Positions 34,726 through 43,949 are shown, counted from the first letter of the stretch. The stretch is 64,000 nt of DNA from an uncultured bacterium (GCA_938014885.1 CALLQI010000018.1:620001-684000); one strand, 5' to 3'. Numbers and translations are program-made. Notes: generated by a model from the letters alone, not told the origin.

Positions 34726-36039
34726 CTACTTCAGCAGTTTGCGGGCTTCTTCGGGTAGTTGCTTCAGCAGGTCTTCTTCGGTGTAGGCGGTGTATTCGGT
34801 GGTTTTGCCGTCGCGGGTCAGCTTGGCCCAGTGCTGGCGACTGGTTGAGCTCAGTTCAAGCTTCAGGCCGTCTGCCTCAATCGCGCGGCGCGTCATGGGC
34901 TGGGCGATGCGCACTTCCACCTGCTGCGGGCCGGCGTCCCATTGTGTGCTCCATTCGCCTTCGAGGCGCTTCAGGAACACCTTGAATGTTTCCTGCTTGT
35001 CGCCCAGTTCATCCAGCCGCGTGCGCATGCCGTCAAGCCGTTGGCGGATCAACACCATCGCCTGCATGTCATCGCCGCTGCCGGCGTACATGTAGCGGAT
35101 CACGTCGTTCTCGCCCCCGCCTTCAAACCCCGCGGGCGTCCAGCGCACCACCTCGCCCTCATGCATCGGCACCGCGCGCAGGTTGCGGCCCTGCGGCAGC
35201 AGCACCACTTCACCCGTTGCAACCTGGCCCTGCACGCGGCTGGGGCGCGACCAGCTCAGCAGCACGTCGGGGTTGGCGCGCCAGTCCAGGTCCGCGGCCT
35301 CGCACACCAGCTGCACCGAGCCACCGGGCAGGACTTGAAAGCCGGCCTCACCGGCGCGGATGCGTGTGGCCGGCAGCGACTTGCCCGCGCGCAGGCGACC
35401 GTTGCCATCAAGCATGTTCAGCGCCAGCGAGCCATCAAGGTCGTCGATCACGATGCGAAAGACGGCGTTCTCGTCCATTTCGACGACGCTGCCGTCGGGC
35501 AGAGCCAGCTTAAGCACTTCGGGCCCGGCCATGACCCAGTTGTCCATGGGCAGCGCGCTGGCGGGGCGCCACTTGCCTTCCTCGGAAACCAGAAAGCTGC
35601 CGTTCTTCACCGTTGCCGGCGCGCGGCGCTCAGCGGCAATGGGCACCACGCCGGCCGGGTCCGCGCCGGGTTGAGGGTCCGGCTTCAGGAAGAAGAACAG
35701 GCCCACGCCAACCAGCGCCACGGCCGCGATCTCGGCCGCCAGTACCCACCAGCGCAGCCGATAGACGCGCCCGGCCGGTGCGGCACTCTCACTGCCGGCA
35801 ATGGCCTGCAACGTGCGTTCCAGGGCCGCGGCCTCAGACGCGCCGGAGCGCGCATCGCGCAGAATTGCGTCGCGCACGACCACCTGTTCGTCGCGGTAAC
35901 TGTCATAGGTCGCGCGGCAGGCGTCGCAGACGGCCAGGTGCTCCAGCAGTTCAGCGCGCTGCGGGCCTTCGATCATGTCGTAGGCCAGCGCCGTCAGGTC
36001 GTGCGGCTCAGGGTGCGGGGTTTGCGGTGGGGTTTGCAT
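34726..36039 (-). CDS. Membrane anti-sigma factor with FecR-like domain
   Basis: 437 residues from the ATG at 36039; an in-frame upstream ATG (36093) would overlap the sigma factor. The N-terminal zf-HC2-like site has LLEHLAVCDACRATYDSY (Cys pair with an upstream His), typical of anti-sigma factors that bind ECF sigma-70. A transmembrane helix near 108-130 (WVLAAEIAAVALVGVGLFFF) is followed by an extracytoplasmic FecR-like domain (about 165-300, SVVEMDENAVFRIV) and a coiled-coil-rich end. It lies 16 bases after the sigma gene stop, so it is probably its regulator in an envelope-stress or nutrient circuit. Confidence 0.85.
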   Translation of the reverse strand: MQTPPQTPHPEPHDLTALAYDMIEGPQRAELLEHLAVCDACRATYDSYRDEQVVVRDAILRDARSGASEAAALERTLQAIAGSESAAPAGRVYRLRWWVLAAEIAAVALVGVGLFFFLKPDPQPGADPAGVVPIAAERRAPATVKNGSFLVSEEGKWRPASALPMDNWVMAGPEVLKLALPDGSVVEMDENAVFRIVIDDLDGSLALNMLDGNGRLRAGKSLPATRIRAGEAGFQVLPGGSVQLVCEAADLDWRANPDVLLSWSRPSRVQGQVATGEVVLLPQGRNLRAVPMHEGEVVRWTPAGFEGGGENDVIRYMYAGSGDDMQAMVLIRQRLDGMRTRLDELGDKQETFKVFLKRLEGEWSTQWDAGPQQVEVRIAQPMTRRAIEADGLKLELSSTSRQHWAKLTRDGKTTEYTAYTEEDLLKQLPEEARKLLK

Positions 36040-36055
36040 GTTCAACTCGTTTCGC

Positions 36056-36589
36056 TTACTCGCCTCGCGACTGGGGCCCGGACTTGCTGCCAACCCGGGC
36101 GCGCAGCACTTCCAGCGCCCGGTGCACCGTGACCCGCACCGCGGGTTCTGTCATGTCTTCCAGCTCGGCGATCTCGGCACTCGTAAGCTGCCCGAAGAAG
36201 CGCAGCTCAAGAATGCGCCGGATGCGGTCCGGCATGCGTTCAATCTCGCGCCGCACCATCGCCAGGTGTTCCTCGCGCGCAAGCTTCTCCAAAGTGGCCG
36301 TGGTGCCTTCGTCGCCCAGATCGGGGAACTCATCGACCGTGGTGTGCTTTTTGCGGCTGCGGGCCAGTTCCACGCACACGTTGTGCGCGATGCCGAACAG
36401 CCACTTGCGGGCGTCGCGGCTGGGGTCAAAGCTGCCCCAGTACTTGAAGGCGCGCAGGAAGGTTTCCTGCAGCGCGTCGTCGGCCTCGCTGTCGCTGCCG
36501 AGGCGGCGCTTGCAATAGCCGAACAGCGGGCCGTGATGCAACACCGCCAGCCTGCTGAGTTCCGCGCGGATGTCATCGCCGGACGCCAT
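36056..36589 (-). CDS. ECF sigma-70 factor
   Basis: 177 residues. Region 2 (about 20-90, LHHGPLFGYCKRRLGSDSE then DALQETFLRAFKYWGSFDP) and region 4 (about 115-170, ILELRFFGQLTSAEIAEL and PAVRVTVHRALEVLRARV with the HTH) are present and well formed. It would direct RNA polymerase to its own regulon. The next gene on the strand is a membrane anti-sigma factor, and lpxC runs divergently from this gene. Confidence 0.93.
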   Translation of the reverse strand: MASGDDIRAELSRLAVLHHGPLFGYCKRRLGSDSEADDALQETFLRAFKYWGSFDPSRDARKWLFGIAHNVCVELARSRKKHTTVDEFPDLGDEGTTATLEKLAREEHLAMVRREIERMPDRIRRILELRFFGQLTSAEIAELEDMTEPAVRVTVHRALEVLRARVGSKSGPQSRGE

Positions 36590-36755
36590 TTCTCCCCCAT
36601 GCTACCACCTACTACAGTACGGGGCGGCAAGCCGTTACAGGGAATCGCGGCTTCACGCGAGGACGCAAACGAAAGCGCCGCGGGCCCGAACTTCGCACCT
36701 GCCTTTTGGGGGGCAACGGCTTTTCGAGGCGCTTCGGGGCAGGCATAGTGCGGCC

Positions 36756-37604
36756 ATGAAGCAGACCACACTTGCCAGCGAAGTCGCGCTTACCGGCACC
36801 AGCCTGCACGAAGGCCACCCGGTTACGCTTACGCTGCGCCCGGCGCCCGCCGGCAGCGGCATCACACTGGTGCGCGCCGACAAAGGCAACGCGCGCATCG
36901 CCGTGCACCCGCGCAATATCCGCGAAGTCCAGCGCCGTACCCTGCTGATGGAAAACGGGGCCGAAGTCCACACCGTTGAGCACGTACTGGCCGCACTCTA
37001 CGGCATGGGCGTTGATAACGCTGAGCTGGTGCTCACCGCGCCCGAGCCCCCGGCCGGTGACGGCAGCAGCAAGGCCTTTGTCGATCTGGTCCGCAAGGCC
37101 GGCATCACACAGCTTCAGGCCGAGCGCCCCAGCTTCACGCCCACGGCACCGATCGAGGTCGTTGATGGCAACGCCAGCATCCGTGTTGAGCCGGCCGCTT
37201 CGGGCCTGACCGTGAACTACACGCTCGACTACGGCGTGCCCTTCATGCCGCGCACGACGGTTGAGCTGGCCGTCACCGAGGCCGGCTTTGAGCATGAGAT
37301 CGGCCCGGCGCGCACATTTTGCCTGGAACAAGAGGCCAAGATGCTGCAGGCAATGGGCTTTGGCAAAGGCGCAAACACGCAAAACACGCTGGTCGTAAGC
37401 CCCACCGGCCCGCTTGAAAACACTCTGCGCTTTCCCGATGAGTATGCGCGGCACAAGCTGCTGGATGTGGTCGGCGACCTCAGCGTCACGGGCCTGCGCC
37501 TGAACGCCAAGGTCACGGCCGTGCGCAGCGGCCACAGCCAGAACCAGAAGGTGGCCAAGGCCCTGCGCGAACAGTATGAAACCACCAGAGCCGGCAAACT
37601 CTAA
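36756..37604 (+). CDS. lpxC: UDP-3-O-acyl-N-acetylglucosamine deacetylase
   Basis: 282 residues from the ATG at 36756; earlier in-frame codons cross the divergent promoter region. This zinc enzyme catalyses the committed step of lipid A synthesis. Evidence: HTVEHVLAALYGMGVDNAEL (Zn ligand H76), the TAPEPPAGDGSSKAF segment, RHKLLDVVGDL (second Zn ligand pair His/Asp) and the C-terminal SGHSQNQKV that lies near the catalytic site. The insert regions are shorter than in E. coli. It starts a unit with fabZ and a Gfo/Idh/MocA enzyme and is divergent from the ECF sigma gene. Confidence 0.94.
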   Translation: MKQTTLASEVALTGTSLHEGHPVTLTLRPAPAGSGITLVRADKGNARIAVHPRNIREVQRRTLLMENGAEVHTVEHVLAALYGMGVDNAELVLTAPEPPAGDGSSKAFVDLVRKAGITQLQAERPSFTPTAPIEVVDGNASIRVEPAASGLTVNYTLDYGVPFMPRTTVELAVTEAGFEHEIGPARTFCLEQEAKMLQAMGFGKGANTQNTLVVSPTGPLENTLRFPDEYARHKLLDVVGDLSVTGLRLNAKVTAVRSGHSQNQKVAKALREQYETTRAGKL

Positions 37605-37619
37605 CGAAGGAAACAGGCG

Positions 37620-38087
37620 ATGAACGACGTGGCTCCAGTCGCGGGACACCAGGGCTCACTGGACATCCAGGGCATCCTAAAGGTTGCGCCTCACCGCTAC
37701 CCATTCCTGATGATCGACCGGATCCTCGGGGCCGAGGGCAACAAGATCACAGGCATCAAGAACGTCACCTACAATGAGCCCTGCTTCACCGGCCACTTCC
37801 CGGAGAAACCCGTGTTCCCCGGCGTGCTGATGCTTGAGGCCATCGCGCAGCTTGGCGGCTTTCTGATCCTCAGCCGCGCCGAAAACATGGGCAAGCTCGC
37901 CTACTTCACAGGCGCCGAAGAAGTGAAGTGGCGCAGGCTGGTGGTGCCCGGCGACCAGCTTCGCATCGAGGCCGAAGTGCTGAAAGAACGCCGCGGGCTG
38001 GTCGAAGTCAAGGGCGTCGCCACGGTCGAAGGCGAGCTGGCCTGCGAAGCCACCGTGCGCTTCATGATCGTCACGGAGCAGAAGTAG
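37620..38087 (+). CDS. fabZ: 3-hydroxyacyl-ACP dehydratase
   Basis: 155 residues. Hot-dog-fold dehydratase of fatty acid synthesis; catalytic His59 in TGHFPEKPVFPG and Glu73 in LMLEAIAQLGG are both present, as is the N-terminal LPHRYPFLMIDR-type motif (HRYPFLMIDRIL). AAGGAAA lies upstream of its ATG. It sits 15 bases after lpxC, a common arrangement because LpxC and FabZ share the hydroxyacyl-ACP pool. Confidence 0.95.
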   Translation: MNDVAPVAGHQGSLDIQGILKVAPHRYPFLMIDRILGAEGNKITGIKNVTYNEPCFTGHFPEKPVFPGVLMLEAIAQLGGFLILSRAENMGKLAYFTGAEEVKWRRLVVPGDQLRIEAEVLKERRGLVEVKGVATVEGELACEATVRFMIVTEQK

Positions 38088-38178
38088 CGGCCTCACGCCT
38101 GGCACCGAGGTATGTCAGAAACTTGATAAGACGCGCACGGCAGGCTAAAACCGTGCATTCCACAGCAGGAGCGCTTCC

Positions 38179-39222
38179 TTGGCGCAACCCGAAAAGGTCA
38201 AGATCGCCGTCATTGGCGTGGGTCACCTGGGCAAGAATCACGCCCGCGTGTTGCGTGAGCTTCCGTCGGCTGAGCTCGTGGCCGTCGTGGACGCCAACGA
38301 AAAGACCGCCAAGGCCATCGCCGAGCGCTTCCATTGCGAAGCCCTGACCGACTACAAAGCCCTCAAGGGCCGCGTTGACGCGGTCACGATCGTGGTGCCC
38401 ACGCGCCATCACTTCGAAGTCGGAAGCTGGGCTTTCGAAAACGGCCTGCACGCCTTGGTCGAAAAGCCCATGGCCTATGATGTGGAAGAATGCCGCAAGC
38501 TCATTGAGCTGGCCAAGAAGAACAAGCGCATCCTGCAGGTCGGCCACATCGAGCGCTTTAACCCGGCACTGCGCAGCATACGCAACGCGATCCAGACCGT
38601 GGCCTTCATTGAGGCCGACCGGTTAAGCCCCTACCCCTTCCGCAGCACAGACGTGGGCGTGGTGATGGACGTGATGATCCACGACCTGGACATCATCTTG
38701 AGTATCGTCCAAAGCGAAGTGGAAGACATCCAAGCCGTCTGCACGCCGGTGCTTAGCAAGCGGTTTGAGGATATCGCCAGCGCCCGCCTGACTTTCAAGA
38801 ACGGCTGCGTGGCCAACATCACGGCCAGCCGCATCAGCGACAAAAGCGTGCGCAAGATGCGCATCTTCACGGCAGATCGTTACCTGAACCTGGACTTTGC
38901 GGGCAAGCAGGCGTGGATTTACAGCAAGACGCCGAAGATGGACCAGCCGGATTTCCAGGTCGAGAACGTGGACATCAGCAAGATCGACGACCTGATGCAG
39001 TACGTCTTCAACGACCTGATTCGCGTTGAGCAAGTGGTGATCGGCGAGGAAGAGCCGCTGAAGGAAGAGCTGAAACACTTCATCCACGCAATCCAGGCCA
39101 ACGAACGCCCCACCGTAGGCGGCGAAGAAGGCATGGCCGCAATCCAGCTGGCCCACGACATCCTCAAAAACGCCCGCGACCACTACAACAAACACGTCCC
39201 ACCAGAACACCGCCGCTGGTAG
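38179..39222 (+). CDS. Gfo/Idh/MocA-family NAD(P)-dependent oxidoreductase in the lipid A cluster
   Basis: 347 residues from a TTG start at 38179, with AGGAG 7 bases upstream; no better ATG exists nearby. Rossmann motif IAVIGVGHLGKNHARVL, the family Lys in LVEKPMAYDVEE, and the catalytic MIHDLDIILSIV region. Members found with lpx genes (for example the GnnA-type UDP-GlcNAc 3-dehydrogenase) act on UDP-sugars. Here the gene follows lpxC and fabZ (92-base gap), so a UDP-GlcNAc-derived substrate is a fair inference; no aminotransferase partner is in the window. Confidence 0.85.
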   Translation: MAQPEKVKIAVIGVGHLGKNHARVLRELPSAELVAVVDANEKTAKAIAERFHCEALTDYKALKGRVDAVTIVVPTRHHFEVGSWAFENGLHALVEKPMAYDVEECRKLIELAKKNKRILQVGHIERFNPALRSIRNAIQTVAFIEADRLSPYPFRSTDVGVVMDVMIHDLDIILSIVQSEVEDIQAVCTPVLSKRFEDIASARLTFKNGCVANITASRISDKSVRKMRIFTADRYLNLDFAGKQAWIYSKTPKMDQPDFQVENVDISKIDDLMQYVFNDLIRVEQVVIGEEEPLKEELKHFIHAIQANERPTVGGEEGMAAIQLAHDILKNARDHYNKHVPPEHRRW

Positions 39223-39248
39223 CAAAGACCACAACCGTCCCAAGGACC

Positions 39249-39265
39249 GCGGCCATCCTGGCCGC
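39249..39265. terminator. Small hairpin after the Gfo/Idh/MocA gene
   Basis: GCGGCCA with TGGCCGC (7 bp) and a 3-base loop TCC, 26 bases after the stop of the oxidoreductase gene and before the convergent barrel gene. There is no clear U-run on the plus strand. Confidence 0.4.
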
Positions 39266-39322
39266 CATCAATCAGACAGGCCCGGCCCGCGTGGGCGCTG
39301 TACGCCCCGAACCCCCAGCCCC

Positions 39323-40738
39323 CTAGAAATAGTACGTGTACCCCACGATCAGGCCGATCGCGAAGTAGCTGATGTCGGCCCGCTGGCTGCGCCCTAGCAG
39401 CAGGCGCTCTTCTTCGGGGTTATCGAAATTGACCGGCTGCAGTGTGCTGCCGTTGCCGATCGAAAACTGCAGCCCGGCCATGAATTCGTGCTTGGCGCTG
39501 CCGTCATCCTGGCGCGTGGTAAAGCTGATGCCGGTGGCAAAGTGGAACAGGTTCCAGGTGCTGATGCCGAAGTGCAGCGATTCGCCGTGACCCAGATAAT
39601 CCGCGTTGGCGTCGTTGCGCATGCTCCAGAATCCGCTCCAGTCGCTGCTGAAGCGCGCCTCCATCGCGATGCCCGCGTTGAAGGCTCCGCGCTTGCCGTC
39701 ATAGATCGTCAGCAGGCGTCGGCTGCTTTCGCTGGGGAATGGCCCGATGATGAACGCCTTGTCGCCGGTGGGCTTGGCGGCCGCATAGCGCCCCACGGGC
39801 AGGAACCACTCCCATGTAGCTGCCAGCACGATAGGTCCGAAGTCGTACTCGATGCCCGAGGCGATCGAAAGCGGCGAGCGGTACTCAGTGCCCACGCCGC
39901 CGCGGCGGTCGTTGGCTTCGAAGTCATCGCCGGTACCATTGCCGTCCACGTCGAGGTCGTCCACGGAAGTCTGCCGCCACACCGTGGCGCTGCCGAACAG
40001 GCTGACGCTGGGCGTGGTCACAGTCAGGCCCATGCGCAGGTTGTCAAACTCAAGCGCAATGCCGGCCTTCCACAGCATGCGTACGTTCCAGTAGTCCCAG
40101 CCGGCCGAGTTATCGCCGCCGAACACCTGTCCAGTGCCGCCCACGGCGCGGGTTGAGATGCTGAAGAGTTGTTCCTCAAAGCGCAACGCGCCGAAGTGCG
40201 TGATGCCGATGCCCAGCCAGTCCGTGACCTGCCAGCCGAAACCCAGCCCGGCCCAGTAGTCTTCCGTCGATGAGTGAAACTGGAAGCTGCCGATGTAGTC
40301 CTCATCGCCCGGGCTGCGCGTGTCGGCAATGGCGTTCAGGCGCGTTTCCACACGAGTGCTGGCAGTGACACTGAAAAACTGCCGCGCCAGCAGCTGAAAG
40401 CCGATCGCGATCCGCGGCTGGTCAAACAGGAAAACCCCTGAGGCCGTCAGGGGAATGATGTCGCCTTCCGTTGAACCCAGGTTGCGGCCGCGGCCGGCGC
40501 CGTTTTCGATGGTGAGAATGCTGAGCTGGTAGCCGTCGGCGCTGACTTTCAGCGAGTCGTTGGTGACCCAGCCCAGGCGACCGGGATTGTAGTACACGGC
40601 ACTGGTATCGGACACGCCGCCGACCACAAGCCCGCCCATCAGCGCGCTGCGCGAACCGTACTGGTGCGTCCAGTACTGGTTGTCCTGGGCCAACACCGGG
40701 CACGCAAACGCAAACAGCACGAGGGCAACTCGCAGCAT
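39323..40738 (-). CDS. Outer-membrane beta-barrel protein (FadL/OmpP1-like)
   Basis: 471 residues from the ATG at 40738 with AGGAG upstream; the frame runs another 90 codons upstream through a palindrome and is not coding there. Signal peptide about 1-18 (FAFACPVLAQ). Alternating hydrophobic beta strands fill the rest (YWAGLGFGWQVTDWLGIGIT and FAIGLIVGYTYYF), and the C-terminal residue is Phe, as in outer-membrane barrels. GGLVVGGVSDTSAVYYNP near the start resembles the FadL/OmpP1/aromatic-hydrocarbon transporter N-terminus. The substrate is unknown, perhaps hydrophobic. Confidence 0.82.
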   Translation of the reverse strand: MLRVALVLFAFACPVLAQDNQYWTHQYGSRSALMGGLVVGGVSDTSAVYYNPGRLGWVTNDSLKVSADGYQLSILTIENGAGRGRNLGSTEGDIIPLTASGVFLFDQPRIAIGFQLLARQFFSVTASTRVETRLNAIADTRSPGDEDYIGSFQFHSSTEDYWAGLGFGWQVTDWLGIGITHFGALRFEEQLFSISTRAVGGTGQVFGGDNSAGWDYWNVRMLWKAGIALEFDNLRMGLTVTTPSVSLFGSATVWRQTSVDDLDVDGNGTGDDFEANDRRGGVGTEYRSPLSIASGIEYDFGPIVLAATWEWFLPVGRYAAAKPTGDKAFIIGPFPSESSRRLLTIYDGKRGAFNAGIAMEARFSSDWSGFWSMRNDANADYLGHGESLHFGISTWNLFHFATGISFTTRQDDGSAKHEFMAGLQFSIGNGSTLQPVNFDNPEEERLLLGRSQRADISYFAIGLIVGYTYYF

Positions 40739-40828
40739 GGCAGCTCCTGTTTTCGAATGGGCGGATTGTAGCGGAATGGCGGGTGAATGGGTGTTTTCTG
40801 TTTGGTGCCTGGGGTGCCGACTGGCCTC

Positions 40829-41198
40829 AACGGCTGACGCGAAGCCCGCGAAGAAACGGGAAGAAACGCGAAGAACTACAGCTGCCTTTTTTCCCACGAA
40901 GCGCCACGAAGTGCCACGAAGAACTGCAACTGCGTTCTCGCGCGGAGACGCCGAGACGCCGAGAAGCGCTGGCAGTCCTTGGCGATTCTTGGCGCTCTTG
41001 GCGGCCAAGCGCCTTTCTCAATCGGCAACGGCAGCCTCTCGCAACACTCGCAGGGTGCGCAGTGAACTGCCATTGCTATGCGCTTCAGCGTCTACGTATG
41101 AAACTGCAGTTGCCATTCTTGGTGGTTCTTCGTGGCGCTTCGTGGGAAAACGCAGTTGCCGTTCTTCGCGGTCCTTCGCGCACTTCGCGTCAGCAGTT
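40829..41198. repeat. Large imperfect palindrome of short CGAAG repeats
   Basis: Gene-free stretch 40739-41275. The left arm (40829-40950) has CTGACGCGAAG, then degenerate units of the GCGAAGAA, CCACGAAG and CAACTGCG type. The right arm (41080-41198) is its complement and ends CTTCGCGTCAG; the outermost 11 bases match exactly. The middle (about 40951-41079) is less ordered. The whole could fold as a long hairpin; it has the same units as elements at 51649 and 54968. Confidence 0.75.
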
Positions 41199-41221
41199 AG
41201 CCGTCTGGGCCTGAACGCAAA

Positions 41222-41246
41222 CCCGGCGGCCGTGATGGCCGCCGGG
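41222..41246 (-). terminator. Terminator after the alternative complex III operon
   Basis: CCCGGCGGCC and GGCCGCCGGG pair (10 bp) around a 5-base loop, 29 bases after the actF stop on the minus strand. On the minus strand it is followed by GTTTGCGTT, a modest U-rich side. Confidence 0.7.
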
Positions 41247-41275
41247 GTCAGGTTGCGCCTGGAATCTCGTATCGC

Positions 41276-42547
41276 CTACAGGTGATGGTGTACGGATTCT
41301 TCGAAGTATGGGTCCTTCTTGGCGAGCAGCGGTGCTTTCTCGAGCGCTTTCAGCACGGCGTACACGAACAGGCCGGCGATCGAAACCATGATCGCGATCG
41401 TGAACACGCTGCCCACGCCCACCGTCGCGTGCGGGGTGTGCGTCAGCGGGTCGTGGTGCGGGCGCGGAGCCATGAACTGCCACAGGTCCACCCAGCGGCC
41501 GGCCAGCGCAATCACAGCCGCCAGCGCCACCTTGTTCCAGTCGCGTTTGTTCGGACGCGGCAGCAGGATCAGGAACGGCAGCACCCAGTTCAGCAGCGGG
41601 TTGACCACGAAGCTCACGTAGAACCACGGGCCTTCCCAGCGCGCGTAGAAGTGCTGCGTTTCTTCCGGGATGTTCGAGTACCAGATCAACATGAACTGGC
41701 AGAACCAGATGTACGCCCAGAAGGTCGCAGCCGCCAGCAGCCAGATGCCCAAGTTATGCAGGTGGTTCTCATTCACCGCGTGGCGCAGATAGCCGCTGCG
41801 TCGCAGGAAGATCAGCAGCAGCACCGTGGCTGCAAAGCCGCTTTCGACGATGCCCGCGAATTGGTACACGCCGAACATGGTGCTGAACCACGTGGGCTCA
41901 ACGCTCATCACCCAGTCGATGCCCGCAAACGTCACCGTGATCGCGAACAGGAAGCAGTAAATCGCGCCCACCTTGCGGCCGGTGCCGGTGTGCTTCACGT
42001 CGCCGTCCGTATCCTGCTTGCGCGACGCGCGTACCAGCAGCATCGAAAGGCTGATCCAGATCGCGAAGTAGATCACCATGCGCACCAGCCAGCTGGTGAG
42101 GTTCAGCCACGGTGCCTTCCACTGGATCAGTTCGGCGTGGACGCTGCCGTCGTCGTGCGGGTGGGTCCACTCGTACAGGTTGCTCCAGGTCGCGCCCGCG
42201 GCCACGATCACGAAAGTGATCAGGCCGTAGGGCAGGTATTGCATCATCGCTTCCGGCACGCGCTTGAGCACCGTGTGCCAGCCCGCGCTGGAAAGGTGGC
42301 TGTATGAAAGGAAGACCGTCGCGAACAGCGAAAGCCCCACGCCGTACCAGGCGGCGACCGTCCAGCCCATGAAGGCAACTTCGCGGTCAATGAAGAAGGC
42401 AATCGCGAAAACAATCAGCCCGGCCACGATGGCGCCAAAGCACGCGATCTTGGCCAGCGGCGGAAAGCTGAAACGTTCGGGTTCAAGGGCCACGGGGTCG
42501 TGGCCGTGATCGCCGTGGTGCGCGGCCGCATGTTCGGGCGTACTCAT
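41276..42547 (-). CDS. actF: Alternative complex III subunit F (quinol:cytochrome c oxidoreductase membrane subunit)
   Basis: 423 residues with about ten transmembrane helices. ActF is the smaller quinone-site-like membrane subunit of ACIII, related to NrfD/PsrC proteins. Motifs: SYSHLSSAGWHTVLKRVPEA and WVMSVEPTWFSTMFGVYQFA are typical of this group, and the C-terminal half has more helices and a His-rich end (HHHL). It is the last gene of the eight-gene minus-strand operon; it starts 1 base after the actE stop and is followed by a hairpin. Confidence 0.9.
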   Translation of the reverse strand: MSTPEHAAAHHGDHGHDPVALEPERFSFPPLAKIACFGAIVAGLIVFAIAFFIDREVAFMGWTVAAWYGVGLSLFATVFLSYSHLSSAGWHTVLKRVPEAMMQYLPYGLITFVIVAAGATWSNLYEWTHPHDDGSVHAELIQWKAPWLNLTSWLVRMVIYFAIWISLSMLLVRASRKQDTDGDVKHTGTGRKVGAIYCFLFAITVTFAGIDWVMSVEPTWFSTMFGVYQFAGIVESGFAATVLLLIFLRRSGYLRHAVNENHLHNLGIWLLAAATFWAYIWFCQFMLIWYSNIPEETQHFYARWEGPWFYVSFVVNPLLNWVLPFLILLPRPNKRDWNKVALAAVIALAGRWVDLWQFMAPRPHHDPLTHTPHATVGVGSVFTIAIMVSIAGLFVYAVLKALEKAPLLAKKDPYFEESVHHHL

Positions 42548-42548
42548 G

Positions 42549-43379
42549 TTACTTGCCCTCCTGCAGGCTGCGCAGATACGTGATCAGCTTCCAGCGTTCG
42601 TCGTATTCGACGTGTGAGGCGTGGGCGGGCATGGTGTTGTAGCCGTTGCTGATGATGTTGAACAACTGTCCGTCCTTCCAGCGGTCGCGGACCACGCCGG
42701 TGTTGATAGCGGGCGCGCCGATGCCGAAATCCGTGACAGGTGCGCCGCCGATGCCGTCCACACCGTGGCAGGCCTGGCAGTTCTGGCGGAACAGCACCTT
42801 GCCTCGGGCCAGCACCTTTTCGCGTTCGGCCGCGCGGTCGCCGGTCAGGTCGCGCAAGGCGACCGGGTTCAGCATGCCCGTGGTGGCCGGGTCCATCAGT
42901 TTGTCCTTGCCCAGCTCAAGGCTGCGCTGGCCGCGGTACACGGTGCCCGGCGGCGGCGGCATTTCGGCCGTGCCCCAGTCGCGGATGTACTGCGGAATCG
43001 GCTGGTCTTCGCGGTCGTATTCAGCGAAGTAGTCGTTCCTGAGCTGTGATTCCCAGGCCTTGCTGTAGGCCATATCGGGCATGTACTCAAGGTTGCGCTT
43101 GCCGAAGTCGCGCTGCAGATAGCCCGCCAGCACGCCGGCGACGATGGCACCCAGCAGCGCGCCAATGCCGATCCACAGCCGCGCGGGCTGCTTGCGGTCG
43201 TGGCGCTCGATGAAAGCGCGCCCGGCATCAAGCTTGGCGGCCGCGATGTCGATCGGCGCGTTCATGATCTTTTCAAGCGGCTTCAGCGCGTCGGCAAAGG
43301 GCACTGGCTCAACTGTCCCGCGACGCGGCGTCTCGGTCGCGGTTGCGTTGCCGCTGGCGTTGCCCGTGGGTTCACTCAT
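42549..43379 (-). CDS. actE: Alternative complex III subunit E (membrane-anchored monoheme cytochrome c)
   Basis: 276 residues from the ATG at 43379, which overlaps the actD stop (ATGA). One transmembrane helix (about 69-89) anchors it, and the c-type domain has a single CQACH (residues 201-205) with a distal Met candidate in NTMPAHASHVE. It passes electrons from the complex to a soluble cytochrome or oxidase in the periplasm. Earlier in-frame codons read over actD and are not used. The N-terminal 60 residues are hydrophilic and cytoplasmic or linker-like. Confidence 0.9.
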   Translation of the reverse strand: MSEPTGNASGNATATETPRRGTVEPVPFADALKPLEKIMNAPIDIAAAKLDAGRAFIERHDRKQPARLWIGIGALLGAIVAGVLAGYLQRDFGKRNLEYMPDMAYSKAWESQLRNDYFAEYDREDQPIPQYIRDWGTAEMPPPPGTVYRGQRSLELGKDKLMDPATTGMLNPVALRDLTGDRAAEREKVLARGKVLFRQNCQACHGVDGIGGAPVTDFGIGAPAINTGVVRDRWKDGQLFNIISNGYNTMPAHASHVEYDERWKLITYLRSLQEGK

Positions 43380-43949
43380 TGGGCACCCCCGGCAGCTTCC
43401 GCGTTGCAGTCGTAATCCTGGTCCACGAGTCGCATATCCTCGGCGTGATTGGCCTTGAAGATCTCTTCGGCCTTGGCGCGGCTGAACTCTTCGTCGGCGT
43501 ACAGCACGATCACGAAACGGTCGTCGGTCTGGCGCGGGTGAAACAGCCGCGCGTGCTTGGTGGGAAACAGGAAGCAGAACACGAACAGGCCCACCATTGT
43601 GCACAGGCCGCCGATCAGGATCGTCAGCTCAAAGGTAATCGGGATCATTGCCGGCAGCGGGATCACGGGCTTGCCGCTGACATTCAACGGCCAGTCCCAG
43701 CCTGAAATGTAGCTCATACCGCCCAGCGCGAAGCTGGCACCCATCAGCCCGCACAGGAACGTCACCCAGGTGATCTTGCTGAAAGGCAGGCCCATGGCGC
43801 GGTCCAGCCCGTGCACCGCGTAGGGCGCGTACACGTCCTGGAAGTGGAAGCCCGCGGCGCGGCAGGCCTTGGTGGCCTCCAGCACATGGTCTTCGTCGGT
43901 GAACACACCCATGAACAACTGCTCGTCGGCGTGCGCATTGCGGAGGAAA

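Noticed and set aside
40739..41008. N-terminal extension of the outer-membrane barrel gene by 90 residues
   Set aside because: The frame is open only because it crosses the CGAAG palindrome; the signal peptide and RBS point to the ATG at 40738.
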